Shown: one piece after another, positions 1 to 8,693 of the stretch
Position numbering within the stretch: position 1 is the stretch's first letter
Layout of the letters: each line of letters begins with the position of its first letter
NCBI GenBank assembly: GCA_964429385.1
Contig: CAYSBR010000007.1
Span: 34,201-98,200 of the forward strand
Origin: UBA2377 sp964429385
GTDB taxonomy: Bacteria; Verrucomicrobiota; Verrucomicrobiia; Opitutales; Opitutaceae
Reading direction: 5' to 3'
DNA length: 64,000 nt
The notes under the pieces: model-generated
Seen by the model: only the letters and a program-made list of their open reading frames with translations
Database searches by the model: none
What the model was told of the DNA's origin: nothing
Program-made: the position numbers and the translations under genes

Positions 1-344
1 CGCACATAGGCGTCCACGCCATTGGTGAAAACCAGATTGTAATAGGTGTAGAAGATCACCGGCGCCTCGGTGAACTCGCGGATGCGGCGCACGAGCTCGA
101 ACACCCGCGCGGCATTCATGCCGCTTTCCAAGGCGCGCTGCGCCGCCAGCTGGTTGGTCAACCCGTCCGCCAGTGGATCGGAAAACGGCACGCCCAATTC
201 CAGCACGTCCACGCCATTCTCCACCAAAGTCCGGCAGGCGGCCAGCGAGGTATCGAAATCCGGATCACCGGCGCAAAGATAGGAGACGAAAGCGGCGCGG
301 TTTTCCGCGCGGGCACGGGCGAAGGCTTGGGCTAAACGGGACAT
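1..344 (-). CDS. trpA: Tryptophan synthase alpha chain, N-terminal part
   Basis: The alpha subunit cleaves indole-3-glycerol phosphate and passes indole to TrpB in the last step of tryptophan synthesis. The visible 114 residues carry the family signature ELGVPFSDPLADG with the catalytic Glu near residue 48, preceded by the usual FVSYLCAGDPD strand. The gene runs off the left edge, so only about the first 40% is present. The ATG start at the high-coordinate end begins MSRLAQAF; its Shine-Dalgarno sequence is weak. trpD is in this window but about 55 kb away and next to glmM, so the trp genes are not one operon here. Identity is firm; the C-terminal half is not visible. Confidence 0.93.
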   Translation of the reverse strand, partial: MSRLAQAFARARAENRAAFVSYLCAGDPDFDTSLAACRTLVENGVDVLELGVPFSDPLADGLTNQLAAQRALESGMNAARVFELVRRIREFTEAPVIFYTYYNLVFTNGVDAYV

Positions 345-401
345 CGTAGGTAAAGCGGTCACGCTGTCAGAAAGACCCTCCCGTGCCAATGCCGTTTAAT
401 G

Positions 402-1184
402 TCATTCGCGCAGGGAGAACTCCGCCAGCACGGGACGGTGATCCGAGAGATAGGAGGACACCACCTCGCTCTTGGCGCCTTCGCAGGCCGGGGGCAGAAA
501 GATGAAATCGAGCGCGCGGCTCGGCAGCGGCGAGGGAAAGGTTTTTCCGCCCTGCGGATGAAACGAATAATGGCCGTGCAGCTTGAAATAGCGCATGAGC
601 TCGGCCGTGGCGTCGGGCCGCGTGTGCGGGTTGTTGAGATCGCCGCAGACGATCGGCGGCATATGCCAGTGGTCGTTGCGGTGGGACTGCTTGCTGGTGA
701 TGTAGTCCATCACCCGTTCCGCCTGGTTGAAACGGTGCCGCCGGGAGCGGTAATGCAGGTGCAGGTTCATCACCGGCAACCGGCGGCCGCCCACATCAAT
801 CTCGGTGTAAAGAAACCCCTTCTCCCCCACCGTACTTTCGCCAAACACCGTGTTCTCCCATTCCAGGATCGGATGCCGCGAAAGAATCGCGTTGCCATAG
901 CTCAGGTTGAGCAGGCCCTTCCGCTGGTTGTTGATCCCGTAAACCGAATAGCGGTAGCCGGTGTGCAGGCGCAGATATTCGAGGTGGTCGAAATTCCCCG
1001 CCCAGCGCGAATTCTGATCCACCTCCTGCAAAGCGACGATATCAGGCGAGGTGTTCTCGATCAGGCGGGCGATCTTGCTGAGGTTGGCGCGCAGTTTCCG
1101 GGCCATCGTGAGCCCCTGAATGGGAGTCAACCCCCGCCCGTGGGCGATGTTGAAAGTGAGAATGCGCAACCGCGACATATTCAC
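402..1184 (-). CDS. Endonuclease/exonuclease/phosphatase (EEP) family protein
   Basis: This 260-residue protein has the EEP-fold metal-dependent phosphodiesterase motifs in order: TFNIAHG near the N-terminus (metal-binding Asn), ALQEVD (metal-binding Glu), GNAILSR, the HLH strand, GDLNN (catalytic Asp/Asn), a C-terminal LDFIF and SDHRPV with the catalytic His. The family includes ExoIII-like nucleases, sphingomyelinases and inositol phosphatases. Nothing here fixes the substrate. There is no signal peptide, so a cytoplasmic role is likely. It lies downstream of the OmpR/HK pair on the same strand with about 50 bases between, so it may be co-transcribed. A compact YbhP-like EEP protein is the best description. 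Confidence 0.85.
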   Translation of the reverse strand: MNMSRLRILTFNIAHGRGLTPIQGLTMARKLRANLSKIARLIENTSPDIVALQEVDQNSRWAGNFDHLEYLRLHTGYRYSVYGINNQRKGLLNLSYGNAILSRHPILEWENTVFGESTVGEKGFLYTEIDVGGRRLPVMNLHLHYRSRRHRFNQAERVMDYITSKQSHRNDHWHMPPIVCGDLNNPHTRPDATAELMRYFKLHGHYSFHPQGGKTFPSPLPSRALDFIFLPPACEGAKSEVVSSYLSDHRPVLAEFSLRE

Positions 1185-1235
1185 CCACGCTATGGCGGAA
1201 ACCCTGCCGTGTCCAACCCGACCGGAAGAACCGCC

Positions 1236-1940
1236 TTACGGGCGGGGTTCATGCCGATAGCCCACGCCATGAACGGTCACGATCGCCCGGGGCGCCTCCG
1301 GCTCGACCTCGATCTTCTTCCGCAGCTGGGCCACGTGCTGATCCAAAGTCCGTGTCGTCCCAAAATAATCCACCCCCCAGACAGCGTTGAGCAGCGCGTC
1401 GCGGGTGAGCACTTCGCCAGGATGAGCGGCAAAGACCTCGGCCAGCCGCAATTCCCGCGCGGTGAGGGCCGCGGTTTTCCCCTCAACGCGGGCGGTGAAC
1501 TGACGACGGTCAATCTCCGCCGTTCCCAGCCGGAACATCGGCGGCAACTCCTCCACCGGCGCCGCCGCCGTGGAGCGCGCCCGCCGCAGCAGCGCCTCCA
1601 CCCGGGCCAGCAACTCGTGAACCCCGAAAGGTTTCACCACATAGTCGTCGGCCCCGAGCTTCAGCCCCACGACCTTGTCAACCTCCTCACCCTTGGCCGT
1701 GAGCAGCAACACCGGCACCCGGCTGCCTTGCGCCCGCAGCTCCCGGCACACGTCGTAACCGCTCTTCTGCGGCATCATCACATCGAGGATCACCAGATCG
1801 AACTTCTCCTGCGGAAAGAACCGCAAGGCCTGCGCGCCATCGGCCGCGGGCGTGACCGCGTAGCCTTCGCTTTCCAACGTGGCGATGAGCCCCAGGCGGA
1901 TATTGGCGTCGTCCTCGGCGATAAGAATGCGTGCGTTCAT
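1236..1940 (-). CDS. OmpR/PhoB-family response regulator
   Basis: A 234-residue DNA-binding response regulator. The receiver domain (about 1-120) has the acidic pair ED/D at 9-11, the phospho-acceptor Asp53 in LVILDVMMP, the conserved Thr in LLTAKG and Lys103 in VVKPFG. The winged-helix output domain (about 135-232) ends with the typical RTLDQHVAQLRKKIE and VHGVGYRH motifs. Its ATG overlaps the stop of the upstream histidine kinase by four bases (ATGA), so the two are translationally coupled and form a cognate pair. Target genes are unknown; the VWA protein upstream in the same run is the obvious candidate. Confidence 0.94.
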   Translation of the reverse strand: MNARILIAEDDANIRLGLIATLESEGYAVTPAADGAQALRFFPQEKFDLVILDVMMPQKSGYDVCRELRAQGSRVPVLLLTAKGEEVDKVVGLKLGADDYVVKPFGVHELLARVEALLRRARSTAAAPVEELPPMFRLGTAEIDRRQFTARVEGKTAALTARELRLAEVFAAHPGEVLTRDALLNAVWGVDYFGTTRTLDQHVAQLRKKIEVEPEAPRAIVTVHGVGYRHEPRP

Positions 1941-3712
1941 GGCAGTTCCAGAATGAAAGTCGCGCCCCCTCCCGCCCTCGCCGAGTAGGTGAGGTTGCCA
2001 CCGAGGCCCCGGGCCAGTTGCCGGGCGATCCCTAACCCCAGACCTGTGCCGGGCTTCTCCGCTGTCAGTGAATCATCCACCCGGTGGAATTTTTCGAAAA
2101 TGCGCTCGCGATGCGCGGGCGGCACCCCCGGCCCCCGATCCGAAATTCTTACGGCAATCCCCCCCGCGGCGCGGGCCGCCAGCTCCACCCTCAGCTCACC
2201 GCCGGTCGCGGCATACTTCAGCGCGTTATCCACGAGGTTGAGCACGATCTGCTCCAGCGCATCGCGATCCGTCGTCACCGGCAAGGGTGCCGTCGGCAGC
2301 ACCCGATGGAGGACCAGGCCGGCCTCGGTCAGCCGCGGCTCCTGCGTGTCGCACAACTGCCCCAAAACCGCCGCGGCATCGCACTCCGCGCGCGCATATT
2401 TTTTCTGGCCCTGCTCCAGCCGGCTGAAATCGAGGGCATTGCCCACCAATCGTGACAGACGCTCCGTCTCGCGACCGATCGTCCGCAGATAATCGGTGCG
2501 CCGCTCCGCATCAGTCACACGCCCTTCGGCCAGCAGCTCCGCGTAAAGCCGGATCGTGGTCAGCGGGGTTTTGAATTCGTGCGAGACGTTGGCCACGAAG
2601 GAGGTTTTCTGCGCGGCTTCCGCCTCGCTCCGCCGCGCCTGCGCCAGCAGCAGTGCCCCCCCCGCCAGGATCGCCACCATGAACGCGCCCACCAGAAACA
2701 AACCCACGGCAAAGAACCCCGCGCCCGCCCCGCTCCGGACCGCCGGCACCGTGATAAACGCCTCCACCTTCCAGCCGGGCAGCAGCGCATCCGCCAGCGC
2801 CACCTGCACCTCCGCCGCCCGTTCCGCCCGCGGTAGCTGCCCCACCTGATGCATGACGCGCCCCGATTCATCGCGCAGTCCATACCCCTCGCCCTCCCCC
2901 ACTTCCGCAGGAAGCACATCCCCCAGCCTAGCGATAAGCGCGGCCAGCTCCAGCTCCAGGCCGCGCACCGCGCCCGTCCCCGGGTCGTAGATCCAGCCCA
3001 GCAACATCCGCCGCCCTTCCGCCGTGACCACACTCCAGCCGCGCTGTTCCGTGGCCGGCACAGGCAGCGCCTCCCGCCGGGGCGCCGGGGCCATCGCCGA
3101 CGAAACCCGTTCCGCCTCCGGTGCGGCCGCCACCCGGTAATCACGCGATTGCGCGAGCATCCGGGCATCCTGCCGGGCGGCCTGCATCTTGGACACATTG
3201 GCGGAAACCGCGGCCCGGGCAACCGATTCCGGAACGTCTGCCGCCATCGCCGCAACCTCGGGCAGCACAAGACCGCCCCCGTCCTCACCGCGCCACAATT
3301 CTCCATTCGCAATCAACCGGGCCAATCGCCGCTGGAAACTCCGCCCCTCCTCACCGGCGGGCACCACCTGCAGACGCCGGTCCGCAGCGGCCCCGCCAAA
3401 TGCAGCGCGCACCAACGGATTATTTCGCTGCCAAAGGGTCAGCTCCGTCTCCAGAGACGCTGCCGGCATCGCCGCCAGCGTGTCGAGCAGCCCCGACCGC
3501 ACATCCCCGACCAGCAATTCCAGATTTTCGACGATCAGCGCGCTCCGGGCCTCCACCGCCGCACGCCGGGCCGCCCCGGCATGGGCCTCGCGTTCCGCCA
3601 GCCGCGCCTGCTCGCGCTGCAACAGGTGCACGGCCCCCAGCCCGGCCAGCAACGTGGGCACGAGCAGGAGGAGACCGTAGGCCAGAAGACGGCGCGAGGA
3701 GGACACGGACAT
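1937..3712 (-). CDS. Membrane sensor histidine kinase
   Basis: A 591-residue kinase partnered with the downstream OmpR-type regulator. An N-terminal membrane segment (about 8-30) and a second one (about 332-357) enclose a roughly 300-residue extracytoplasmic sensor with no recognised fold, rich in Ala and Arg. After the second segment comes the HisKA domain with phospho-acceptor His378 in NVSHEFKTPL, then the HATPase domain with the N box (NLVDNALKYA), G1 (SDRGPGVP) and G2 (GTGLGLGI). There is no HAMP domain of ordinary length between membrane and HisKA. The gene starts 49 bases after the VWA gene, suggesting a three-gene run. The signal sensed is unknown. Confidence 0.92.
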   Translation of the reverse strand: MSVSSSRRLLAYGLLLLVPTLLAGLGAVHLLQREQARLAEREAHAGAARRAAVEARSALIVENLELLVGDVRSGLLDTLAAMPAASLETELTLWQRNNPLVRAAFGGAAADRRLQVVPAGEEGRSFQRRLARLIANGELWRGEDGGGLVLPEVAAMAADVPESVARAAVSANVSKMQAARQDARMLAQSRDYRVAAAPEAERVSSAMAPAPRREALPVPATEQRGWSVVTAEGRRMLLGWIYDPGTGAVRGLELELAALIARLGDVLPAEVGEGEGYGLRDESGRVMHQVGQLPRAERAAEVQVALADALLPGWKVEAFITVPAVRSGAGAGFFAVGLFLVGAFMVAILAGGALLLAQARRSEAEAAQKTSFVANVSHEFKTPLTTIRLYAELLAEGRVTDAERRTDYLRTIGRETERLSRLVGNALDFSRLEQGQKKYARAECDAAAVLGQLCDTQEPRLTEAGLVLHRVLPTAPLPVTTDRDALEQIVLNLVDNALKYAATGGELRVELAARAAGGIAVRISDRGPGVPPAHRERIFEKFHRVDDSLTAEKPGTGLGLGIARQLARGLGGNLTYSARAGGGATFILELP

Positions 3713-3761
3713 GAACGCTAGGGAGCTTTAGCCTGTTGGAAAGACGCGAAACCAAGCCGGC

Positions 3762-5129
3762 TCAACGATTCGCCTCACCGGTGGACGACTGCTGGTTGCG
3801 GACCTGCAGGCTCTCGGTCCGGTAGCTCTTGCGCTGGGAGTTGTCCAAACCCTCGCGCGCCACCCGTTCGGCCTCGAGCGCCGCCGGAGCCGCCGCCTGC
3901 GCCACCACCTTGTTGTCATAAGTGTCCGCCATTTGCCGGAGCTCCGCCGAACGGGCGCTCAACAGCCGGCCCGCTTCATCCCGCCGGCCCGCATCCACCA
4001 GCGCGATGGCCTCGTCCTTCGTCATCGCCAGCAGATTGGCCGCGTAATCCGCCTGCACCTGATGGTTGGCCGAGGCGACGATCACCGCTTGGTCGGCACT
4101 GAACTTGACCTTGCCGCTGGCCGCAAGCGTGGCGAGACGCTGGTTCTCCACATCCTCGTAGCGCACCTGCGCGCGCGCGATTTCCCGGGTGGCGCCCGCT
4201 TTGGCCGGATCCACCTCGACCTCGACCAGGGCAAACCGCTCCTGCCCGCCATAAAGCTGATTGAGCTTCAGCTCGGCGCGCTGGCCGGAAATCTCCCCCT
4301 CGCGGCCGACCAGACGCACCGGACGGACCCCGGCGGGAAACTCCACCTCAATGACCACCCGCCGCGCCACAACATTGAGCACGTCGCCCAGTTCGGTGGC
4401 AAAAATACGCGGGAGATCCGCACTGTGCTCCACAAAATAGGTGTTGCCATCGCTGCGCTGGGCCAGCCGCGCCATCAGGTCCTCGTTGAAACCCAGTCCG
4501 AGACCGATAGTCGTGACGGATACACCCTCCGTCAGTAATCTGGCGCCAAGCCGGCCAAGTTCGTCGGGAGACTGCGGGCCGACATTCGCCTGCCCATCGG
4601 AAAGCAGGATGACCCGGTGCACATAGCCGGGCTCCTCAATGTGCCGGCGCACCTCCGCGGCTCCGCGGACCACACCTTCATGCAAAGCCGTCATGCCGCG
4701 CGACGTGATACCTCGGATGGCTTCCTCCAGGCCGCTCCGGTTGCGCCCGATTTTCTGGGCGGGGACGAGCACATCCACCAAGCCATCATAAACCACCAGC
4801 GAGATGATGTCCTCCGGCCCCAGCCGCCGCACCAGTTCCAACGCGGCTTCACGCGCCTGCGCGATACGCTCGCCGTTCATCGAACCCGAGCGATCAATCA
4901 CCAGCGCAAGATTGACCGGCGGACGGGCCTTGGCCCGCACCGGAGGCAGGCAGTCGAGCGAGATTTTGACGATGGCCCGTTCCACCGCGTTGGCCGGCAG
5001 CACCAGCCGGTCCACCTCCACCTGAAGACGCACGGGCGCGGGGGCAGGCTTGGCCAAAAGCGACGTCGCACCAGTCAGTGCGGCCGCGAAAAACATCCAG
5101 AACAGGGTGACTTTTTTCATGGGATTCAT
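3762..5129 (-). CDS. Secreted von Willebrand factor A-domain protein
   Basis: A 455-residue protein with an N-terminal signal peptide (MNPMKKVTLFWMFF and a cleavable ALTGATSLLAKP-like region) and one VWA domain. The metal-ion-dependent adhesion site is complete: DRSGS at 79-83, the Thr in SRGMTALHEG, and LLSDGQANVG. The region after about residue 255 resembles the beta-sandwich seen after VWA in YfbK-type proteins, and the C-terminal 100 residues are charged and helical. Metal-dependent protein binding in the periplasm is expected from the fold. It precedes the sensor kinase and regulator on the same strand, so it may be a target or an accessory of that system. The start could also be Met4. 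Confidence 0.85.
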   Translation of the reverse strand: MNPMKKVTLFWMFFAAALTGATSLLAKPAPAPVRLQVEVDRLVLPANAVERAIVKISLDCLPPVRAKARPPVNLALVIDRSGSMNGERIAQAREAALELVRRLGPEDIISLVVYDGLVDVLVPAQKIGRNRSGLEEAIRGITSRGMTALHEGVVRGAAEVRRHIEEPGYVHRVILLSDGQANVGPQSPDELGRLGARLLTEGVSVTTIGLGLGFNEDLMARLAQRSDGNTYFVEHSADLPRIFATELGDVLNVVARRVVIEVEFPAGVRPVRLVGREGEISGQRAELKLNQLYGGQERFALVEVEVDPAKAGATREIARAQVRYEDVENQRLATLAASGKVKFSADQAVIVASANHQVQADYAANLLAMTKDEAIALVDAGRRDEAGRLLSARSAELRQMADTYDNKVVAQAAAPAALEAERVAREGLDNSQRKSYRTESLQVRNQQSSTGEANR

Positions 5130-5243
5130 GGGTTACGGTCCCCATTGAACCACAAATCACCACCGTGAGTGTCACCACGGCGTCAGAAGTTTGTCAGGGA
5201 AATGTCATGCCTCCCCTGATCAATCGGCACTCCAAGTAGGGGG

Positions 5244-5273
5244 TTGACAGACGCGAATCGGCCCGCGACGTTC
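5244..5273 (+). promoter_or_regulatory. Probable tRNA-His promoter
   Basis: A perfect TTGACA -35 box stands 37 bases ahead of the tRNA. At 17-18 bases spacing the -10 position reads gacgtt/acgttc, a weak match. The consensus -35 and its distance from the tRNA support a sigma-70 promoter; the -10 is uncertain. Confidence 0.5.
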
Positions 5274-5286
5274 TCCGGCTCTTTAC

Positions 5287-5364
5287 GGCGGCCATAGCTC
5301 AGTTGGTTAGAGCACCTGATTGTGATTCAGGGGGTCGCGGGTTCGAGTCCCGTTGGCCGCCCCA
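5287..5364 (+). tRNA. tRNA-His (anticodon GTG)
   Basis: The sequence folds into a complete cloverleaf: a seven-pair acceptor GCGGCCA/TGGCCGC, a D-arm AGCTCAGTTGGTTAGAGC, an anticodon arm with loop TTGTGAT, and a T-arm with TTCGAGT. The base before the acceptor is G, which can pair with C73 and so supplies the encoded G-1 that marks tRNA-His. The 3' CCA is encoded. It stands alone, with its own promoter-like -35 box just upstream. Confidence 0.97.
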
Positions 5365-5460
5365 TTTTTCCGGTATTGCCGGAATACAGATTTCGAAGGC
5401 ACCTGAGAATCACACGCCTTCGGCTGGACAGTGGAACGCTGACCCTTCCATTTTCGCCGT

Positions 5461-6249
5461 ATGTTTTGGCTGAAAAAGGCACTCACCTATCTGTTGATGC
5501 CGCTGCAGTTCAGCCTGCTCCTGATGCTGACAGGGATCCTCCTGCTCTGGATCGGACGCCGCCCGCGCTGGGGAAAAATTCTCGTCACGACCGGAGCGGT
5601 TCTCCTGCTGGTCCTGAGCCACAAACAGGTCGGCCTGGCCTTGCTGCAGCCGCTGGAATCCCAGTATGCGGCCATTCCGGAAATCACTTCCGGTGAGGCC
5701 ATCCCCGCCCGGCTGGCCGGGTGTCGGTTCATCATGGTCCTTGGCGGCGGCCACAGTACCACGCCCGGGCTGCCCGCCACCCACCGCCTCAGCAGTGCGG
5801 CGGCTTCACGCTTGGCTGAAGGCGTGAGGCTGGCCCACCTTTTGCCCGAAGCGCAGTTGGTGCTTTGCGGCCCTGGCCTGAGCGCGGGAGATGAATCCCA
5901 TGCCGCCGTGCTGGCCCAAGCCGCCCGCGCCCTCGGTATCGCGCCGGAACGCCTGCACCTCATCACCCGGCCACGCGACACCGAAGGAGAAATCGCCGCC
6001 TTGAGCCGGCTCGCCGAAGGTGCGCCGGTCGCACTGGTCACCTCCGCCTGGCATATGCCGCGCACCATGGCCTACGCCCGTCGAGCCGGTCTCAACGCCC
6101 TCGCCTGTCCCGCCGATTTTGGCGCCCGCCCCAATGAACGTTTCCGCTGGAATGATTGGAACTTCGATCTCACCGGACTCGAGCGCAGCACCAAGGGGAT
6201 TTACGAACGGCTCGGCTTGGCCTGGGCCAGGTTGCGCGGGAAAGCCTGA
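5461..6249 (+). CDS. elyC: ElyC/SanA/YdcF family (DUF218) envelope protein
   Basis: A 262-residue DUF218 protein with two N-terminal membrane helices (about 8-30 and 38-58), the arrangement of E. coli ElyC rather than SanA. The soluble domain shows the family marks: IMVLGGGH, LVLCGPG-type strand, a TEGEIAAL segment and VTSAWHMPR with its conserved His and Arg. ElyC-like proteins affect the undecaprenyl-phosphate lipid carrier and cell-wall integrity; the biochemical activity is not settled. The C-terminal RSTKGIYERLGLAW helix is also family-like. It is a single gene between two tRNAs, followed by a strong hairpin. The family call is firm; the elyC symbol rests on topology and motifs. Confidence 0.87.
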   Translation: MFWLKKALTYLLMPLQFSLLLMLTGILLLWIGRRPRWGKILVTTGAVLLLVLSHKQVGLALLQPLESQYAAIPEITSGEAIPARLAGCRFIMVLGGGHSTTPGLPATHRLSSAAASRLAEGVRLAHLLPEAQLVLCGPGLSAGDESHAAVLAQAARALGIAPERLHLITRPRDTEGEIAALSRLAEGAPVALVTSAWHMPRTMAYARRAGLNALACPADFGARPNERFRWNDWNFDLTGLERSTKGIYERLGLAWARLRGKA

Positions 6250-6263
6250 ACCCGCGCAAAAGA

Positions 6264-6295
6264 AAAAGCGCCCGGTATCGTTACCGGACGCTTTT
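6264..6295. terminator. Two-way intrinsic terminator
   Basis: A near-perfect hairpin (aaaagcg-c-ccggta / taccgg-a-cgctttt, three-base loop) has an A tract on one side and a T tract on the other. It separates the ElyC-like gene on plus from tRNA-Gly on minus and can end transcription in both directions. Confidence 0.85.
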
Positions 6296-6301
6296 CTAAA
6301 A

Positions 6302-6377
<76 letters not shown>

Positions 6378-6450
6378 AAAACAGGGTGCTAGGACTAGGC
6401 CCGGCCGCACTTGCGTCAACAGCTATTTTACAAGATCGCGCCGGAATCGT

Positions 6451-8628
6451 TCAGCCCTTCCGGCCGCCGTGCGACTCCGGCTCTCCCAATACCAGCTTCT
6501 CCTCCCCCGTCCCGCGTTTCCCCCTGGCCTTGGCCGGCTTGCCACTGCCTTCACTGTAGTAGGAGTAGTTGTTCGTATAGTAGCCGTAATCATCTCCGGT
6601 GCCGGTGGGCACCTGATTGAGGACCACGCCCAATACCTGGCTCTTGATGCCTTCCAGGATCTGCTGCGCCCGCAGCACCATGCTCTGCGGATTGCGGCGG
6701 TGCTGAATCAGCAGGATGGAGCCATCCACCACACTGGCGAGGACGGAGGCATCGCTGACCCCGATGATCGGCGGGGAGTCGAAGATGATCTTGTCATACT
6801 GCCCGCGCAGCCCGGCGATCAGTTCCTTGAGCCGGTTGACATAGAGCAGACTCAGGGCAAAGCCCGCCATCGAACCGCTGGGGATGAAATCAAGGTTGGG
6901 TGCAATGGCCCGCTGCGTCACCTCGTCGAGGGGCTTCTTACCGAGCAGGAGGTCGCTCAGTCCCGGCTCCTTGGGCCGGCTCGCCAGGCGATGCTGGGTC
7001 GGCCGCCTCAAGTCGGAATCAATCAACAACACACGCTCGCCGGCGGCGGCCATGAGCCGTGTCAGCCGGTGCAGAGTCGTGGATTTGCCCTCCCCGGGGC
7101 CCGCAGAAAAGATCACCAAGGTGCAGGGTTGGCCTGGCTTGAGCGCGAGATTGAGGTTGGTGTGCAGCACCCGGAAGGGCTCCTGTTCCGCCGGATCCTC
7201 ATCCCCGCCGTCCGTCGGAGCCCGGCTGAAGGGAATGACACCCAGCACGGGCAGCTTCAGTTTGGTTTCCACATCGGCGACATTCCGGAAGCTGGTGTCG
7301 AAATACTCCATCAACACGGCCACGCCGATGCCCAGAAGAAGACCAAATGCGAGGGCCAGGCTGATATTGACCGGCCAGCTGGGTTTGCTGGGCCGACGGG
7401 CGGGCTCGGCCAGATTGAGAATCTCGATCGTGCGCTTCGGCACCTGAAAATCGATCTCCCGCTGGCGCAACGTGAGCTTGAGCGTGGTCAGCAGACGTGT
7501 CTCGTCGTCGAGCTTTTGCACCGCCTCCTCGAAGGGGCGCATCCGGTCGCGAGCCGAAAGAATCTGGTCCACCCTCGCCTGCGCCAGCTGCTGCCGCAGC
7601 TCCGTGACCCGTGACTCGGCCTCGTTGTAGGAAATCTCCAGTGAGCTTTCATAGCCGCGCAGGAGCGCATCCAGCTGCTCGCGGATCTTGGCGCGGTTTT
7701 CCTCGGCGGCGATGAGCTCGGGGTGCGCCGCGCCGAGCCGGGACCGGAGCCGCGTGAGGGTCTGGTCCGCCACGAGATAAGCCTGTTGCAGATTCTGGAT
7801 GTTGGCGTCCTGAATGAGCTCCGCATTGACGAGGCTCACCCGGTCCTCAGGCGGAATGGATCGGAAGCGCTCCCAGCGCGTCTTGCGCCCGATCGCATCC
7901 ACGCTGAGCGCGATGAGCGAATTCTGCATCTGCCGCAGGGTCTCGATTTCCATGTCCGAATAGCGGGCCTGCAGGTCCACGCCTGAGATGTTCAGATCGT
8001 TGCGCAGTTGCTCCACGATATCGCGCTGCGTGGTGACGATCCGCTCCTGGGCCTCCAGCTCGCGTTTCAGCTGTGCGAGTCCCTCGCGCTGTTCGGATGT
8101 GGCGAAATCAATGCGGTTTCCGGAATAGACCCGCGCGATTTCATTGGCGATCTCGGCCGCCAGCCGGGGTTCGCGCGCATACACATCAATCTCAATGATG
8201 GAGGAATTGCGCTGCGACTCGATGCGCACCATCTGCCGGTTCAGATACTGAAACACCAGATCCGGAGGGACGGAGCCGCTCGCTCCGAGCGCCGGGGCAA
8301 GCCGCCGCCCAAGGTCGAGGTTTTCAATCACCGGATAAAAGATGATCTCCGAGCGCATCGTGCGCAGCTGATCCTGCAGGTAATAGGGATCGTAGTAATT
8401 GGAGCTCTGCGCCTGGAAGAGCTTCACCTCACCCTCGGGCTTTTCCACCCGAACCTTGGTCGTGGAGACATACCAGCGGGGCAGGAAGGCCGTGACCACC
8501 AGGGTGGTCAGCAATACCAGGGAAAGAATGAGCGCAATGAGCGCCTTGCGCAGGCGAAGCACCTGCAGAAAATCAGCAAGCGAAGCCTGTCCGTTGCCGG
8601 CGGTGGAAGCAGCCATGAGTGGGCGCAA
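6451..8628 (-). CDS. Wzz-type polysaccharide co-polymerase fused to a BY-kinase
   Basis: A 725-residue bacterial tyrosine autokinase of the Wzc/ExoP type, controlling chain length and export of an exopolysaccharide. Membrane helices at about 29-49 and 420-440 enclose a Wzz domain and a long coiled-coil region (about 180-400). The cytoplasmic kinase has Walker A GPGEGKST (510-517), Walker A' LLIDSDL (534-540) and Walker B IIFDSP (614-619). A tyrosine cluster follows at 681-691 (six Tyr in eleven residues), the usual autophosphorylation tail, so it should be an active kinase. It is the last gene of a minus-strand run with an outer-membrane barrel and a membrane glycosyltransferase. No phosphatase or Wza gene is visible. 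Confidence 0.92.
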   Translation of the reverse strand: MRPLMAASTAGNGQASLADFLQVLRLRKALIALILSLVLLTTLVVTAFLPRWYVSTTKVRVEKPEGEVKLFQAQSSNYYDPYYLQDQLRTMRSEIIFYPVIENLDLGRRLAPALGASGSVPPDLVFQYLNRQMVRIESQRNSSIIEIDVYAREPRLAAEIANEIARVYSGNRIDFATSEQREGLAQLKRELEAQERIVTTQRDIVEQLRNDLNISGVDLQARYSDMEIETLRQMQNSLIALSVDAIGRKTRWERFRSIPPEDRVSLVNAELIQDANIQNLQQAYLVADQTLTRLRSRLGAAHPELIAAEENRAKIREQLDALLRGYESSLEISYNEAESRVTELRQQLAQARVDQILSARDRMRPFEEAVQKLDDETRLLTTLKLTLRQREIDFQVPKRTIEILNLAEPARRPSKPSWPVNISLALAFGLLLGIGVAVLMEYFDTSFRNVADVETKLKLPVLGVIPFSRAPTDGGDEDPAEQEPFRVLHTNLNLALKPGQPCTLVIFSAGPGEGKSTTLHRLTRLMAAAGERVLLIDSDLRRPTQHRLASRPKEPGLSDLLLGKKPLDEVTQRAIAPNLDFIPSGSMAGFALSLLYVNRLKELIAGLRGQYDKIIFDSPPIIGVSDASVLASVVDGSILLIQHRRNPQSMVLRAQQILEGIKSQVLGVVLNQVPTGTGDDYGYYTNNYSYYSEGSGKPAKARGKRGTGEEKLVLGEPESHGGRKG

Positions 8629-8693
8629 GCGAAGGTTGCGCGGCTGCGCTCAGCAAGCACTTTGTGCCGCGGATTGCGCGGCCGCCGTCCGGC

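Noticed and set aside
399..1988. 529-residue open frame on plus, antisense to the EEP and response-regulator genes
   Set aside because: The composition is Arg/His/Pro-rich without family motifs; it is a frame shadow of two well-supported minus-strand genes in high-GC DNA.
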